Below are positions 35,825 through 44,741 of a stretch of DNA of 64,000 bases, piece by piece. The position numbers and the translations under genes are program-made. The notes below the pieces were generated by a model, which saw nothing but the letters and a program-made list of their open reading frames with translations, was not told the origin of the DNA and searched no databases. Source of the DNA: Paracoccaceae bacterium (lineage in GTDB: Bacteria > Pseudomonadota > Alphaproteobacteria > Rhodobacterales > Rhodobacteraceae); NCBI GenBank assembly GCA_027013095.1, contig JALUYI010000011.1, positions 1 through 64,000 on the forward strand. The letters run 5' to 3'. The number at the start of each line of letters is the position of its first letter. Positions within the stretch are counted from its first letter, which is position 1.

Positions 35825-36634
35825 TCAGATTTTTACGACCACATCCGGCAGGTTCAGGGCTTTCATCAAGTCCCGGACCTCCTGACGTGCGGCAATGTTT
35901 GACAGGTTCAGACCGCCGATTTTTGCGTCACGCATATCCATCAGGGTCAGGCCGTTGGGAAACATCTCGCGAAAGATGACACGCTCGCTAAATCCGGGCG
36001 CCACGCGAAACCCGATTCGTTTGGACAGATCCTCGAGCGCTTTGCCAACCTTGCGTTTGTTGTGCATGTTCTGGGTGCCCAGACGGTTGCGCACCACTAG
36101 CCAGTCGATCGGCTGTAACCCGGCCTGGGCCCGCAATTGGCGGGCACTCCAGACCATCTCGGAATAAACCGAGGGGCCGATCACGCGGTTGTTGGTCGGA
36201 TCGATCCGGGCCAGAAGGTCAAAATCAACAAAGCTGTCGTTGAGCGGCGTGACCAGAGTATCGGCCAGAGAATGGGCCACCTCGGACAGGCGTGTGTGCG
36301 AACCGGGGCAGTCCACGACGACAAAATCGTTTTCATCCTCAAGCACCGCAATCGCCTCGGCAAGGCGGCGGTCGTTGATGTTTTCCCCGGGGGCCAGTTT
36401 GGACTGACCGATGTTGGGAAGTCGCCCGAGGTTGGGCATTGGCAGGGCGGTTTCGGTGCGGCGGATATACTCGGCGCGATTTTCAAGGTAGCGCGAAAAC
36501 GACCGCTGGCGGGTGTCGATATCCAACGCCCCCACCTTGTAGCCCATCCGCGCCAGTGCCGTTGCGATATGCATGCAGGTGGTGGATTTCCCCGACCCGC
36601 CTTTTTCGTTTCCCACAATGATGATGTGCGACAC
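35825..36634 (-). CDS. mipZ: MipZ-like ATPase, division-plane positioning (ParA/MinD superfamily)
   Basis: The 269-residue protein opens MSHIIIVGNEKGGSGKSTT, a deviant Walker A with the signature lysine, followed by ALDIDTRQRSFSRYLENR, VVVDCPGSH (A' / Walker B region), and NDSFVDFDLLARID typical of MipZ. In Caulobacter, MipZ forms polar gradients via ParB and inhibits FtsZ. No parB or ftsZ is in this window. It lies divergent from no gene and upstream of nothing obvious on its strand. Confidence 0.9.
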   Translation of the reverse strand: MSHIIIVGNEKGGSGKSTTCMHIATALARMGYKVGALDIDTRQRSFSRYLENRAEYIRRTETALPMPNLGRLPNIGQSKLAPGENINDRRLAEAIAVLEDENDFVVVDCPGSHTRLSEVAHSLADTLVTPLNDSFVDFDLLARIDPTNNRVIGPSVYSEMVWSARQLRAQAGLQPIDWLVVRNRLGTQNMHNKRKVGKALEDLSKRIGFRVAPGFSERVIFREMFPNGLTLMDMRDAKIGGLNLSNIAARQEVRDLMKALNLPDVVVKI

Positions 36635-36657
36635 GCCTGCTGCCCCTTGAATAGACG

Positions 36658-36682
36658 AAAAGCGCGCCCTTGAAAGGCGCGC
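36658..36682 (-). terminator. Terminator of the ffh-rpmE direction transcripts
   Basis: GCGCGCC (36662-36668) and GGCGCGC (36676-36682) form a 7-bp GC stem with a 7-base loop; on the minus strand TTTT follows (36661-36658). It lies about 55 bases after the rpmE stop and 24 bases before mipZ. Confidence 0.7.
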
Positions 36683-36735
36683 CCCGATCTATAGACAATA
36701 AATGTCTGCGAAGAAAGAATGATTGCGGGTCAGGC

Positions 36736-36957
36736 TTAAAATCCCAGCCCTTCGTATTTCTTCTTGAACTTCGAGACCCGGCCGCCGGTGTCCATCAGGC
36801 GCTGGTTGCCGCCGGTCCAAGCGGGGTGAACCGAAGGGTCGATGTCCAGCGTCAGTGTGTCACCCTCTTTGCCGTAAGTCGAGCGCATGGGGACAATGGT
36901 GCCGTCGATCAGCTTGACGTTGATCATGTGATAGTCGGGATGGATGTCGTTTTTCAT
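36736..36957 (-). CDS. rpmE: 50S ribosomal protein L31
   Basis: The 73-residue protein starts [20 protein letters not shown] and contains [20 protein letters not shown]. It has none of the CxxC pairs of zinc-binding L31, so it is a zinc-free form. It follows rplS by 12 bases and ends the operon before a terminator. Confidence 0.96.
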   Translation of the reverse strand: MKNDIHPDYHMINVKLIDGTIVPMRSTYGKEGDTLTLDIDPSVHPAWTGGNQRLMDTGGRVSKFKKKYEGLGF

Positions 36958-36969
36958 CTGTCCACTCCT

Positions 36970-37347
36970 TTAGGCGTTCGATTTGGGCTTGTAGTTGGTT
37001 TTTTCTGCGATCCGGGCCGATTTGCCACGACGCGAGCGCAGGTAGTAGAGCTTGGCGCGACGCACACGGCCGCGGCGCACAACGGCGATTTCCGCGATGT
37101 TTTGCGAGTGCAGCGGAAAGACGCGCTCGACACCTTCGCCGAACGAAATCTTGCGCACCGTGAACGAGGCGCCAATGCCGTTGCCGCCCTTGCGGGAAAT
37201 GCATACGCCTTCGTAATTCTGCACCCGGTGGCGGCTGCCCTCGGTTACCTTGTAGCCAACGCGGATGGTGTCTCCGGCCTTGAAGTCGGGGATGTCCGCC
37301 CCGATTTCGGCAATTTGCTCGGCTTCGAGCTGTTCAATAACATTCAT
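36970..37347 (-). CDS. rplS: 50S ribosomal protein L19
   Basis: The 125-residue protein has the conserved [48 protein letters not shown] and [13 protein letters not shown] blocks. It lies at the 30S-50S interface. It is downstream of trmD by 50 bases, the usual order in the rpsP operon. Confidence 0.97.
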   Translation of the reverse strand: MNVIEQLEAEQIAEIGADIPDFKAGDTIRVGYKVTEGSRHRVQNYEGVCISRKGGNGIGASFTVRKISFGEGVERVFPLHSQNIAEIAVVRRGRVRRAKLYYLRSRRGKSARIAEKTNYKPKSNA

Positions 37348-37397
37348 TTTGTCGTCCTTCTTGCCTGCCGTTTTCCAGCAGAGTTTCCTGTGCGTCC

Positions 37398-38237
37398 CTA
37401 TTGCTCTTGGTCTCCGTCCGGGTCCTTATCGTGTCGATAAGCCCGCCAGAGGTCAGGACGACGTTCCTTGGTCAGGCGTTCGGACTGATCGGTTCGCCAA
37501 GCGGCGATTTTCGCGTGATGGCCGGAAAGGAGAATCTCCGGTATCTTGCGACCCTGCCAGTCCGTTGGCCGAGTATATTGCGGGTGCTCCAAGAGACCGT
37601 GTGAGAATGATTCCTCCACAGTCGACTCGGTGTTCCCAAGCACGCGGGGTATAAGGCGTACGCTGGCATCAATCAAGGCCTCGGCAGCAATTTCTCCGCC
37701 GGTCATGACAAAGTCGCCAAGCGAGACCTCTTCAACCCCGAAATGGTCCAGCACACGCTGGTCCACGCCCTCGAACCGACCGCAAAGAATAGTGATCCCG
37801 CGAGTGCGTGAAAACCGCTGCGCCATGGCTTGGGAAAACGGTCTTCCGCGCGGTGAAACGTAGATCAATGGCCAGTCGGCGCGGTTGTCAAAGGGGGGGG
37901 CGGATGCCGCCTGAAATGCCGCGGCGATCACATCGGCGCGCAACACCATGCCCGCGCCACCACCTGCGGGGGTGTCATCGACATTCTTGTGCTTGCCAAT
38001 GCCAAACGCGCGTAGGTCGATGGTTTCAAGCGCCCAGAGGCCGCGTTGCAGGGCCTTGCCGGTCAGGGACTGGCCAAGGATGCCGGGAAAGGCGTCAGGA
38101 AACAGGGTGATGACCCGTGCCCGCCATGCGCCGGCCAGTTCGGGCGTGTCGTCCAAAAGCGGGCGCGGCGTCAGGGTCGGGCCGATGGCCAGACGGCCGT
38201 GGGATTTCGTGTGCGGTCTGGTCGGCGTTTCACCCAT
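37398..38237 (-). CDS. trmD: tRNA (guanine-N1)-methyltransferase TrmD
   Basis: The 279-residue SPOUT methyltransferase makes m1G37, which prevents frameshifting. The start [16 protein letters not shown] overlaps rimM by eight bases. Core motifs are [49 protein letters not shown] (the Asp/knot region) and [13 protein letters not shown]. The N-terminal extension of about 30 residues is longer than in E. coli, as is common in Rhodobacterales. Confidence 0.96.
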   Translation of the reverse strand: MGETPTRPHTKSHGRLAIGPTLTPRPLLDDTPELAGAWRARVITLFPDAFPGILGQSLTGKALQRGLWALETIDLRAFGIGKHKNVDDTPAGGGAGMVLRADVIAAAFQAASAPPFDNRADWPLIYVSPRGRPFSQAMAQRFSRTRGITILCGRFEGVDQRVLDHFGVEEVSLGDFVMTGGEIAAEALIDASVRLIPRVLGNTESTVEESFSHGLLEHPQYTRPTDWQGRKIPEILLSGHHAKIAAWRTDQSERLTKERRPDLWRAYRHDKDPDGDQEQ

Positions 38238-38757
38238 CGTTTGGCGCCTTGGCAATGATTTCTTCGGGCGGGTCAACGACAATGCGTTGCCGGGTCAAAT
38301 CGACTGTCGGGACCACGGCGCGGGTAAAGGGCAAGAGGATGCTGGCGCCGCCGCCCTTGGGGGCGATTTCCAGAATGTCCCCGGCGCCGTAATCCTGCAC
38401 GGCCTGAACCTTGCCGATGATGTTTCCTGCAGTGTCGGCCACCGGCAGGCCGATCAGGTCGCTGTAGTAATATTCGTCATCGGGCAACGTGGGCAGAGCG
38501 GCGCGTGGCGCATAGAGGCGGGTGCCGCGCAGGGCGTCCGCCTGCTCCTTGGTCTTGACGCCGCCAAGGCGCACTGCAAAGCCGCCTTTGACGGCGCGGA
38601 TGATCGTGATCTGGAATTCCTGGTTCCCCGCCTCGTTTGACAGCGGGCCGTAATCGGCAAAGGCGGATGGCTCGGCGCAGAAACTTTTCACGCGCGCTTC
38701 GCCCCGGACCCCGAATGAGCCGGTGATGGCCGCCACGCAGACGTGGGTATGGTTCAT
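38230..38757 (-). CDS. rimM: 16S rRNA processing protein RimM
   Basis: The protein has 175 residues from MNHTHVCVAAITGSFGVRGE; the frame is open upstream through bluB but is not coding there. The N-terminal beta-barrel (GSFGVRGEARVKSF) and the C-terminal PRC-barrel (EYYYSDLIGLPV, LPFTRAVVPTVDL) are evident. It binds S19 during maturation of the 30S head. It follows bluB by seven bases and overlaps trmD. Confidence 0.95.
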   Translation of the reverse strand: MNHTHVCVAAITGSFGVRGEARVKSFCAEPSAFADYGPLSNEAGNQEFQITIIRAVKGGFAVRLGGVKTKEQADALRGTRLYAPRAALPTLPDDEYYYSDLIGLPVADTAGNIIGKVQAVQDYGAGDILEIAPKGGGASILLPFTRAVVPTVDLTRQRIVVDPPEEIIAKAPNDG

Positions 38758-38764
38758 GGCGAGG

Positions 38765-39397
38765 CTACCTCTGGTAAAGAGTCGGCGGAGTCGCCGAGCG
38801 GCGCTCCCAACCGCGGGTTTCCAGTTCCGGGACATCCTTAGCATCCTTTGGCCAGCCGACGCAAAGCCATGCCACCAGACGCCAGCCTTCGGGCACCTCA
38901 AGCTCACGGGTGGCGCGCGCGGCATCAAGGATCGACACCCAGCCCACCCCAAGGCCATGGGCGCGGGTCAGCAGCCAGAAATTCATGATCCCTGCGACCA
39001 CTGAATATCGGCGCATCTCGGGCATTGTTTGCGCCCCCAGTCCGGCCCCCTTGGTTGTCTGTTCATCGCAGAAAACGGCCAGTTGAATTGGCGCGTCCTT
39101 GATCCCCTGCAATTTCAACCCGGCATAGAGCGCCGCCCGCTCGCCGGAATACCCGGCCAGAGCCTCGGCGTTCGCGGTCTTGAAATTGTCGAGGATGTTT
39201 TGTCGCCGCTCAGCGGACTGAACCTGCACCAGACGCCAGGGTTCCGACAGACCGACCGACGGCGCCAGACTGAAGGCGCCAAGGCAGGTCGACAGGACAT
39301 CGGGGTCAACCGGGTCGGGTTTGAAGTGGCGCACATCGCGGCGCCACCTCATAAGTTCGGTCAGATCGTTTCTGAAATCCTGTGAAAACTGGTCCAT
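38765..39397 (-). CDS. bluB: 5,6-dimethylbenzimidazole synthase BluB
   Basis: The 210-residue nitroreductase-fold flavoprotein has MRWRRDVRHFKPDPVDPDVL, LAPSVGLSEPWRLVQV, the GLGAQTMPEMRRYSVV block and HGLGVGWVSILDA. These are BluB marks: the Asp and Ser positions that break the FMN isoalloxazine to form the lower ligand of cobalamin. It lies between rpsP (39-base gap) and rimM (7-base gap), inside the ribosomal-protein operon, which is unusual. A generic nitroreductase is the alternative. Confidence 0.88.
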   Translation of the reverse strand: MDQFSQDFRNDLTELMRWRRDVRHFKPDPVDPDVLSTCLGAFSLAPSVGLSEPWRLVQVQSAERRQNILDNFKTANAEALAGYSGERAALYAGLKLQGIKDAPIQLAVFCDEQTTKGAGLGAQTMPEMRRYSVVAGIMNFWLLTRAHGLGVGWVSILDAARATRELEVPEGWRLVAWLCVGWPKDAKDVPELETRGWERRSATPPTLYQR

Positions 39398-39436
39398 GCG
39401 GTGATCCTGTTATCACACGAAAACGATCCGGCGGCC

Positions 39437-39829
39437 CTATTCGGCGGTCGCGGCCTCGGCCGGAGTTTCCTCGGCTGGGGCGGCGGCTGCTTCGGCGGCC
39501 TTGGCGGCTTTTTCCTCGGCGCGCTCCTTGGCTTTTTGATGCGGCTCGCCTTTTTTCGGATTGGCGCGGTTTTTCTTTTCCAGAACACCGGCGGCTTCGA
39601 GCATGCGCGAGACGCGGTCGGTCACCTGCGCGCCTTGGCCCAGCCAGTGTTGGATGCGCTCGATATCCATTTTGACGCGGTTCTCGTCGTCCTTGGGCAA
39701 GAGCGGGTTATAGGTGCCCAGCTTTTCGATATAGCGCCCGTCGCGGGGCATCCGGCTGTCGGCCGCAACAATGCGGTAAAACGGGCGTTTTTTGCTGCCG
39801 CCGCGGGCGAGTCTGATCTTCATTGCCAT
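39437..39829 (-). CDS. rpsP: 30S ribosomal protein S16
   Basis: The 130-residue protein starts [20 protein letters not shown], eight bases after AAGGAG. The core (about 1-85) contains [21 protein letters not shown] lysine/alanine/glutamate-rich tail of about 45 residues follows, a common extension in alphaproteobacteria. It heads the rpsP-bluB-rimM-trmD-rplS-rpmE set. Confidence 0.97.
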   Translation of the reverse strand: MAMKIRLARGGSKKRPFYRIVAADSRMPRDGRYIEKLGTYNPLLPKDDENRVKMDIERIQHWLGQGAQVTDRVSRMLEAAGVLEKKNRANPKKGEPHQKAKERAEEKAAKAAEAAAAPAEETPAEAATAE

Positions 39830-39883
39830 TTGGTTTCTCCTTTGAATGGCTGGTTGGGGGGCCAAGGCCACCCGAATGGGTTG

Positions 39884-40180
39884 CTATTTCTGGTGTTGCT
39901 TGTGGTGTTGGATGACTTCCTGAATGATGAAATTCAGGAATTTTTTTGCGAATTCGGGGTCGAGGTTGGCCTCTTTTGCCAGCGATTCCAGCCGCGCGAT
40001 CTGTGCTGCTTCGCGTGCGGGGTCGGACGGGGGCAGGGCGTGTTCGGCTTTCAGGCGTCCGACGGCCTGAGTTTGTTTGAACCGTTCGGCCAGAGTATAA
40101 ACCAGAATCGCGTCCAGCCGGTCGATGCTGTCGCGGTGGTCACGCAACAGGGCGGCGGCGCGCTTTGTTTCATCGGTCAT
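39884..40180 (-). CDS. Chorismate mutase (AroQ class)
   Basis: The protein has 98 residues from MTDETKRAAALLRDHRDSID; an upstream ATG (40207) adds nine non-conserved residues. The all-helical AroQ pattern is present: R(11-17)...LDAILVYTLAERF, VGRLKAEHALPPSDPARE and FIIQEVIQHHK. It converts chorismate to prephenate for phenylalanine and tyrosine synthesis. It sits between ffh and rpsP, a typical alphaproteobacterial order. Confidence 0.9.
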   Translation of the reverse strand: MTDETKRAAALLRDHRDSIDRLDAILVYTLAERFKQTQAVGRLKAEHALPPSDPAREAAQIARLESLAKEANLDPEFAKKFLNFIIQEVIQHHKQHQK

Positions 40181-40225
40181 GGCGGGGTCTCCGGCAGGAA
40201 CATCCATTGAGGGAAAATGGGCGGG

Positions 40226-41728
40226 TCATTTCTTTTTTCCAAATCCTGAGAGGCCGGGGGGCAGTTGAAGGCCGCCGCCAAGGCCCGGCAGGCGACCGCC
40301 CGGAAGTTTACCCATCTGTTTTGCCGCGGCTTCCAGCGCTTTTGGGTCCATACCTGCGCCCATGTCGGCAGGCAGGCTACCACCTTTGCCAAACATGCCT
40401 TTCATGGCCTGTTTCAGCATTCCGCCCTTGCCCATCTTTTTCATCATATCGCCCATCTGGCGCTGCATTTTCAGCAGTCTGTTCAGTTCACTGACCTCAA
40501 GGCCCGCGCCGCGTGCGACGCGTTTCTTGCGGCTGGCCTGCATGATCTGCGGATTGGCGCGTTCCTTTTTGGTCATCGACTGGATCAGGGCGATCTGGCG
40601 GCGCAGCATCTTGTCGTCAAGGCCCGCATCGGACATTTTGCCCTTCATTTTACCCATGCCCGGCATCATGCCCATGACACCTTCCATGCCACCCATCTTT
40701 AGCATCTGTTCCAGCTGCATCTTGAGGTCATTCATGTTGAAGCGGCCCTTCTGGAACCGTTTCATCATGCGCTCGGCCTGTTCGGCCTCGATGGTTTCCT
40801 GCGCCTTTTCCACCAGCGAAACGATGTCGCCCATGCCAAGGATGCGCCCGGCGATGCGGTCGGGGTGGAATTCCTCAAGCGCGTCCATCTTTTCGCCAAG
40901 GCCGACGAATTTGATCGGCTGCCCGGTCACTGCGCGCATCGACAGGGCGGCGCCCCCGCGTCCGTCGCCGTCCATCCGCGTAAGAACCACGCCCGAGATG
41001 CCGATCTGGCCGTCGAACTGTTCCGCGACATTGACCGCATCCTGCCCTGTGAGGCCGTCAACCACCAACAGGGTCTCGCGCGGCTTGGTGATGTCGCGAA
41101 CGGTTTCGACCTCGGCCATCAGGACCTCGTCGATATGCAGGCGCCCGGCGGTATCAAGCATATAGACATCATAGCCGCCAAGCGTCGCCTGTTGCTTGGC
41201 GCGGCGCGCGATGTCGGCGGGTTTTTCGCCCTTGACGATCGGCAGGGTGTCCACGTTGATCTGTTTGCCAAGCACGGCGAGCTGTTCCATCGCGGCGGGG
41301 CGGTAAACGTCAAGGCTGGCCATCAGCACCCGCTTGCCGTTTTTTTCGCTTAGACGTTTGGCCAGCTTGGCGGTGGTCGTGGTCTTGCCCGAGCCTTGCA
41401 GCCCCACCATCAGGATCGGCGCGGGAGCGTTGTCGATTTTCAGGTCACCGGCGTTGACATCGTCACCGGCCAGAAAATGCACCAGTTCGTCATGCACGAT
41501 CTTGACGACCTGTTGGCCGGGGGTCACCGATTTTGTGACGGATTGCCCCGTGGCCTTGTCCTGAATGGCCTTCACAAAATCGCGGGCGACAGGCAGGGAA
41601 ACGTCGGCCTCAAGCAGGGCAACGCGCACCTCGCGCAGGGCGGTGGCGACATCCGCATCGGACAGCGCACCTTGTTTGGTGAGTTTATCAAAGACGCCCG
41701 AGAGGCGATCTGACAGGTTCTCAAACAT
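40226..41728 (-). CDS. ffh: Signal recognition particle protein Ffh (SRP54)
   Basis: The protein has 500 residues from MFENLSDRLSGVFDKLTKQG. The NG GTPase domain has GLQGSGKTTTTAKLA, DVYRPAA, MLDTAGRL and TRMDGDGRGG. The methionine-rich M domain (MMGMMPGMGKMKGKMSD and neighbours) binds signal peptides and 4.5S RNA. The C-terminus is Gly/Met/Leu-rich. SRP with FtsY targets membrane proteins to SecYEG. The 4.5S RNA gene is not seen here. Confidence 0.97.
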   Translation of the reverse strand: MFENLSDRLSGVFDKLTKQGALSDADVATALREVRVALLEADVSLPVARDFVKAIQDKATGQSVTKSVTPGQQVVKIVHDELVHFLAGDDVNAGDLKIDNAPAPILMVGLQGSGKTTTTAKLAKRLSEKNGKRVLMASLDVYRPAAMEQLAVLGKQINVDTLPIVKGEKPADIARRAKQQATLGGYDVYMLDTAGRLHIDEVLMAEVETVRDITKPRETLLVVDGLTGQDAVNVAEQFDGQIGISGVVLTRMDGDGRGGAALSMRAVTGQPIKFVGLGEKMDALEEFHPDRIAGRILGMGDIVSLVEKAQETIEAEQAERMMKRFQKGRFNMNDLKMQLEQMLKMGGMEGVMGMMPGMGKMKGKMSDAGLDDKMLRRQIALIQSMTKKERANPQIMQASRKKRVARGAGLEVSELNRLLKMQRQMGDMMKKMGKGGMLKQAMKGMFGKGGSLPADMGAGMDPKALEAAAKQMGKLPGGRLPGLGGGLQLPPGLSGFGKKK

Positions 41729-41930
41729 GCGCGGCCCTTTCATGACCAGCCAAACGACAAACGCACCAGTGGGCGCAACGCGCTGACTGGTGGCGATCCC
41801 TGCAACCGGCGGGACCGGAAGTTTGGCACTTCCGTGGATTCCCGAGGCGTCTAGGGGATTTCTGAGCTGCGGTCAAGGGGGAGCGCGAGCGGGCGGCGGG
41901 GGTGCCGGGTTTGTGGCGCAGAAAAAATAT

Positions 41931-41946
41931 TTTACCAGTTGATAAA
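41931..41946. promoter_or_regulatory. Degenerate RutR-like box upstream of preT
   Basis: TTTACCAGTTGATAAA matches the known RutR consensus TTGACCANNTGGTCAA at 11 of 14 specified positions. It lies within a larger AT-rich symmetric region (about 41927-41951), 51 bases before the preT ATG. Position and symmetry suit control of preTA by one of the two RutR-like proteins. Confidence 0.45.
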
Positions 41947-41997
41947 AATATGATCCTGTGTCAGATTTTCACAAAGTCAACAACGGGGAATGGAAAC

Positions 41998-43314
41998 ATG
42001 CCATCTGATCCTTTTACGCCGGGTGTCGTTGCCGGGCGTCTGTCTGCCGATGAAATAGCCGAGAATTTTCAGGACCTGCATCCGCCCCTCAACGACCACG
42101 AGGCGCATGTGGCGGCGGATCGGTGCTATTTCTGCTTTGACGCACCCTGCGCCACCGCCTGCCCGACGACAATCGACATTCCGCTGTTCATTCGCCAGAT
42201 TGCGACCGGCACCCCCGAGGCGGCGGCGCGGACGATTTTTTCCCAAAACATCCTTGGTGGCATGTGCGCGCGGGTTTGCCCGACCGAGACCCTATGTGAA
42301 GAGGTCTGCGTGCGCGAGGTGGCCGAGGGCAAGCCGGTCATCATCGGCCAGTTGCAGCGTTATGCAACCGACCGCTTGATGGCGGCGGGGACTCATCCCT
42401 TCAGCCGCGCGAGCGACACAGGCAAGACCGTGGCGGTTGTCGGTGCCGGCCCGGCGGGGCTGGCGGCGGCGCACCGCTTGGCGATGCTGGGTCACGCCGT
42501 CACGATTTTTGATGCGCGCCCAAAGGGGGGCGGGCTGAACGAATACGGGATTGCCGCCTACAAGGCGACTGGCGGGTTCGCGGGGGCCGAGCTTGACTGG
42601 TTGCTGGGGATCGGCGGGATCACGGTTGAATACGGCAAGAAACTGGGCGCCGAGCTCGCCCTTTCGGATCTGGAGGATCGCTTTGATGCGGTTTTCTTGG
42701 GGATCGGCCTTGCCGGGGTCAATGCGCTGGCCTTGGAGGGTTCGGGCCCCGAGGTTGTGAACGCCGTGGACTGGATTGCCGAGATGCGCCAGTCCAAAGA
42801 CAAGACCGACATCGCTGTTGGACGCGATGTGGTGGTGATTGGTGGCGGGATGACGGCGGTTGATGCGGCGATCCAGTCGCGGCTGCTGGGCGCCGGTAAC
42901 GTGACGATGGCCTATCGACGGGACAGGGCGGCGATGGCGGCCTCGGTGATGGAGCAGAATCTGGCAGCCTCAAAAGGGGTTCGCATCGTCTGTAACGCGG
43001 CGCCAAAGGCGCTGGTCGCCTCGGGCGTGCTCTTTGCGCGCACCGAAACCCGTGATGGTCAGCTGGTGGACACCGGCGAGACCTTTGAGATCGCCGCCGA
43101 TCAGGTGATGCTGGCCATCGGTCAAAGCTTGGCCGGGCAACCCGATCTTGCCCTTAAGGGGCGCAAGATCGCGGTTGACGAGCACGGGCGCACATCGCGT
43201 CCGGGGGTCTGGGCCGGGGGCGATTGCGCCAGTGGCGGCGACGATCTGACGGTAACCGCGGTGGCCGAGGGGCGTGACGCCGCGATGGATATTGATGCCG
43301 CGCTGTCGGCATAG
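41998..43314 (+). CDS. preT: NAD(P)-dependent dihydropyrimidine dehydrogenase, flavoprotein subunit PreT
   Basis: The protein has 438 residues from MPSDPFTPGVVAGRLSADEI, after GGGGAATGG. The N-terminal part has cysteine clusters for iron-sulfur centres (CYFCFDAPCATACP, CARVCPTETLCEEVC). It is followed by an FAD motif GAGPAGLAAAHRLA and an NAD(P)H motif VIGGGMTAVDAAIQ, and ends with GGDCASGGDDLTVTAV. It passes electrons from NAD(P)H to PreA, which reduces uracil or thymine. A glutamate-synthase small-subunit-like protein is the alternative, but preA adjacency settles it. Confidence 0.93.
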   Translation: MPSDPFTPGVVAGRLSADEIAENFQDLHPPLNDHEAHVAADRCYFCFDAPCATACPTTIDIPLFIRQIATGTPEAAARTIFSQNILGGMCARVCPTETLCEEVCVREVAEGKPVIIGQLQRYATDRLMAAGTHPFSRASDTGKTVAVVGAGPAGLAAAHRLAMLGHAVTIFDARPKGGGLNEYGIAAYKATGGFAGAELDWLLGIGGITVEYGKKLGAELALSDLEDRFDAVFLGIGLAGVNALALEGSGPEVVNAVDWIAEMRQSKDKTDIAVGRDVVVIGGGMTAVDAAIQSRLLGAGNVTMAYRRDRAAMAASVMEQNLAASKGVRIVCNAAPKALVASGVLFARTETRDGQLVDTGETFEIAADQVMLAIGQSLAGQPDLALKGRKIAVDEHGRTSRPGVWAGGDCASGGDDLTVTAVAEGRDAAMDIDAALSA

Positions 43315-43328
43315 GGAGGACATGAACA

Positions 43329-44636
43329 ATGGCTGATCTGACAAGCACCTTCGTAGGGATCAAATCCCCCAACCCGTTCTGGCTGGCCAGCGCGCCGCCA
43401 ACGGACAAGGAATACAACGTTCGCCGCGCCTATGAGGCCGGTTGGGGTGGGGTCGTCTGGAAAACGCTGGGCGAGGCCGGCCCTCCTATCGTCAACGTCA
43501 ACGGGCCGCGCTATGGGGCCATTCACGGGGCCGACCGGCGCCTGTTGGGGCTGAACAACATCGAGCTGATCACCGATCGCCCGCTGGATGTGAACCTACG
43601 CGAGATCAAATCGGTCAAGCGCGACTACCCGGACCGCGCTCTTGTGGTCAGCCTTATGGTTCCGTGCGAAGAGGAACCGTGGAAGGCGATTCTGCCCTTG
43701 GTCGAAGAGACCGGTGCGGACGGGGTTGAGCTGAACTTTGGCTGCCCACACGGTATGGCCGAGCGGGGCATGGGCAGCGCCGTCGGGCAGGTGCCGGAAT
43801 ATATCGAAATGGTCACCCGCTGGGTCAAGCAATATACCCGCATGCCGGTGATCGTGAAATTGACCCCCAACATCACCGATATTCGCCAACCTGCGGCCGC
43901 AGCAATGCGGGGCGGCGCGGATGCGGTCAGCCTGATCAACACGATCAACTCGATCACGTCGGTCAACCTTGACCTGTTTGCGCCAGAACCCACGATTGAC
44001 GGAGCTGGCGCGCATGGTGGCTATTGCGGGCCTGCGGTGAAACCGATTGCCCTTAACATGGTGGCGGAAATCAAGCGCAACGCCGAAACCGCCGATTTGC
44101 CGGTCTCCGGGATTGGCGGGGTGACGACTTGGCGCGATGCGGCCGAATTCATCGCGCTGGGGGCGGGAAATGTGCAGGTTTGCACGGCGGCCATGACCTA
44201 TGGATTTGATGTGGTAAAAGAGATGATCTCGGGTCTTTCCCAATGGATGGACGAAGGCGGGCATGAAAGCGTCGCCTCGGTCGTCGGGCGAGCGGTGCCG
44301 AATTGCAAGGATTGGCAGGATCTGAACCTGAACTATGTCACCAAGGCGGTGATCGATCAGGAGGCCTGCATCAAATGCGGGCGCTGCTATGCCGCGTGCG
44401 AGGACACCAGCCATCAGGCGATTTTCAACGAAATCGACGGGGTGCGCGGGTTCAAGGTGAACGAGGCGGAATGTGTTGCGTGCAATCTCTGCGTGGATAT
44501 TTGCCCGGTCGAGGGTTGTATCACCATGCGTGAGCTGGCGCTGGGCGAGGTGGATGAGCGCACCGGCAAAAAGGTTGAGCCCTATGCCAACTGGCAGACC
44601 CACCCCAACAATCCGGCGGCCCGTGCTGCCGAGTAG
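43329..44636 (+). CDS. preA: Dihydropyrimidine dehydrogenase, catalytic subunit PreA
   Basis: The 435-residue FMN-containing TIM-barrel enzyme reduces uracil and thymine to the dihydro forms. It shows NPFWLASAPPTDKEYNV, the active-site block NFGCPHGMAERGMGSAVGQ with the catalytic Cys, and ASITS-type NTINSITSVNLD. Two C-terminal [4Fe-4S] motifs follow: CIKCGRCYAAC and CVACNLCVDICP. It starts 14 bases after preT. This is step one of the reductive pathway. Confidence 0.96.
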   Translation: MADLTSTFVGIKSPNPFWLASAPPTDKEYNVRRAYEAGWGGVVWKTLGEAGPPIVNVNGPRYGAIHGADRRLLGLNNIELITDRPLDVNLREIKSVKRDYPDRALVVSLMVPCEEEPWKAILPLVEETGADGVELNFGCPHGMAERGMGSAVGQVPEYIEMVTRWVKQYTRMPVIVKLTPNITDIRQPAAAAMRGGADAVSLINTINSITSVNLDLFAPEPTIDGAGAHGGYCGPAVKPIALNMVAEIKRNAETADLPVSGIGGVTTWRDAAEFIALGAGNVQVCTAAMTYGFDVVKEMISGLSQWMDEGGHESVASVVGRAVPNCKDWQDLNLNYVTKAVIDQEACIKCGRCYAACEDTSHQAIFNEIDGVRGFKVNEAECVACNLCVDICPVEGCITMRELALGEVDERTGKKVEPYANWQTHPNNPAARAAE

Positions 44637-44741
44637 CCGGCCAGAACCGGTGCGATCTGGTAAAGGTCAATGGGCCTTGGTGGATCGCACCCGGCGTCTC
44701 GATCCATGGGCTTTTGCGCTCGACCGCATCCGGGGTGATGC

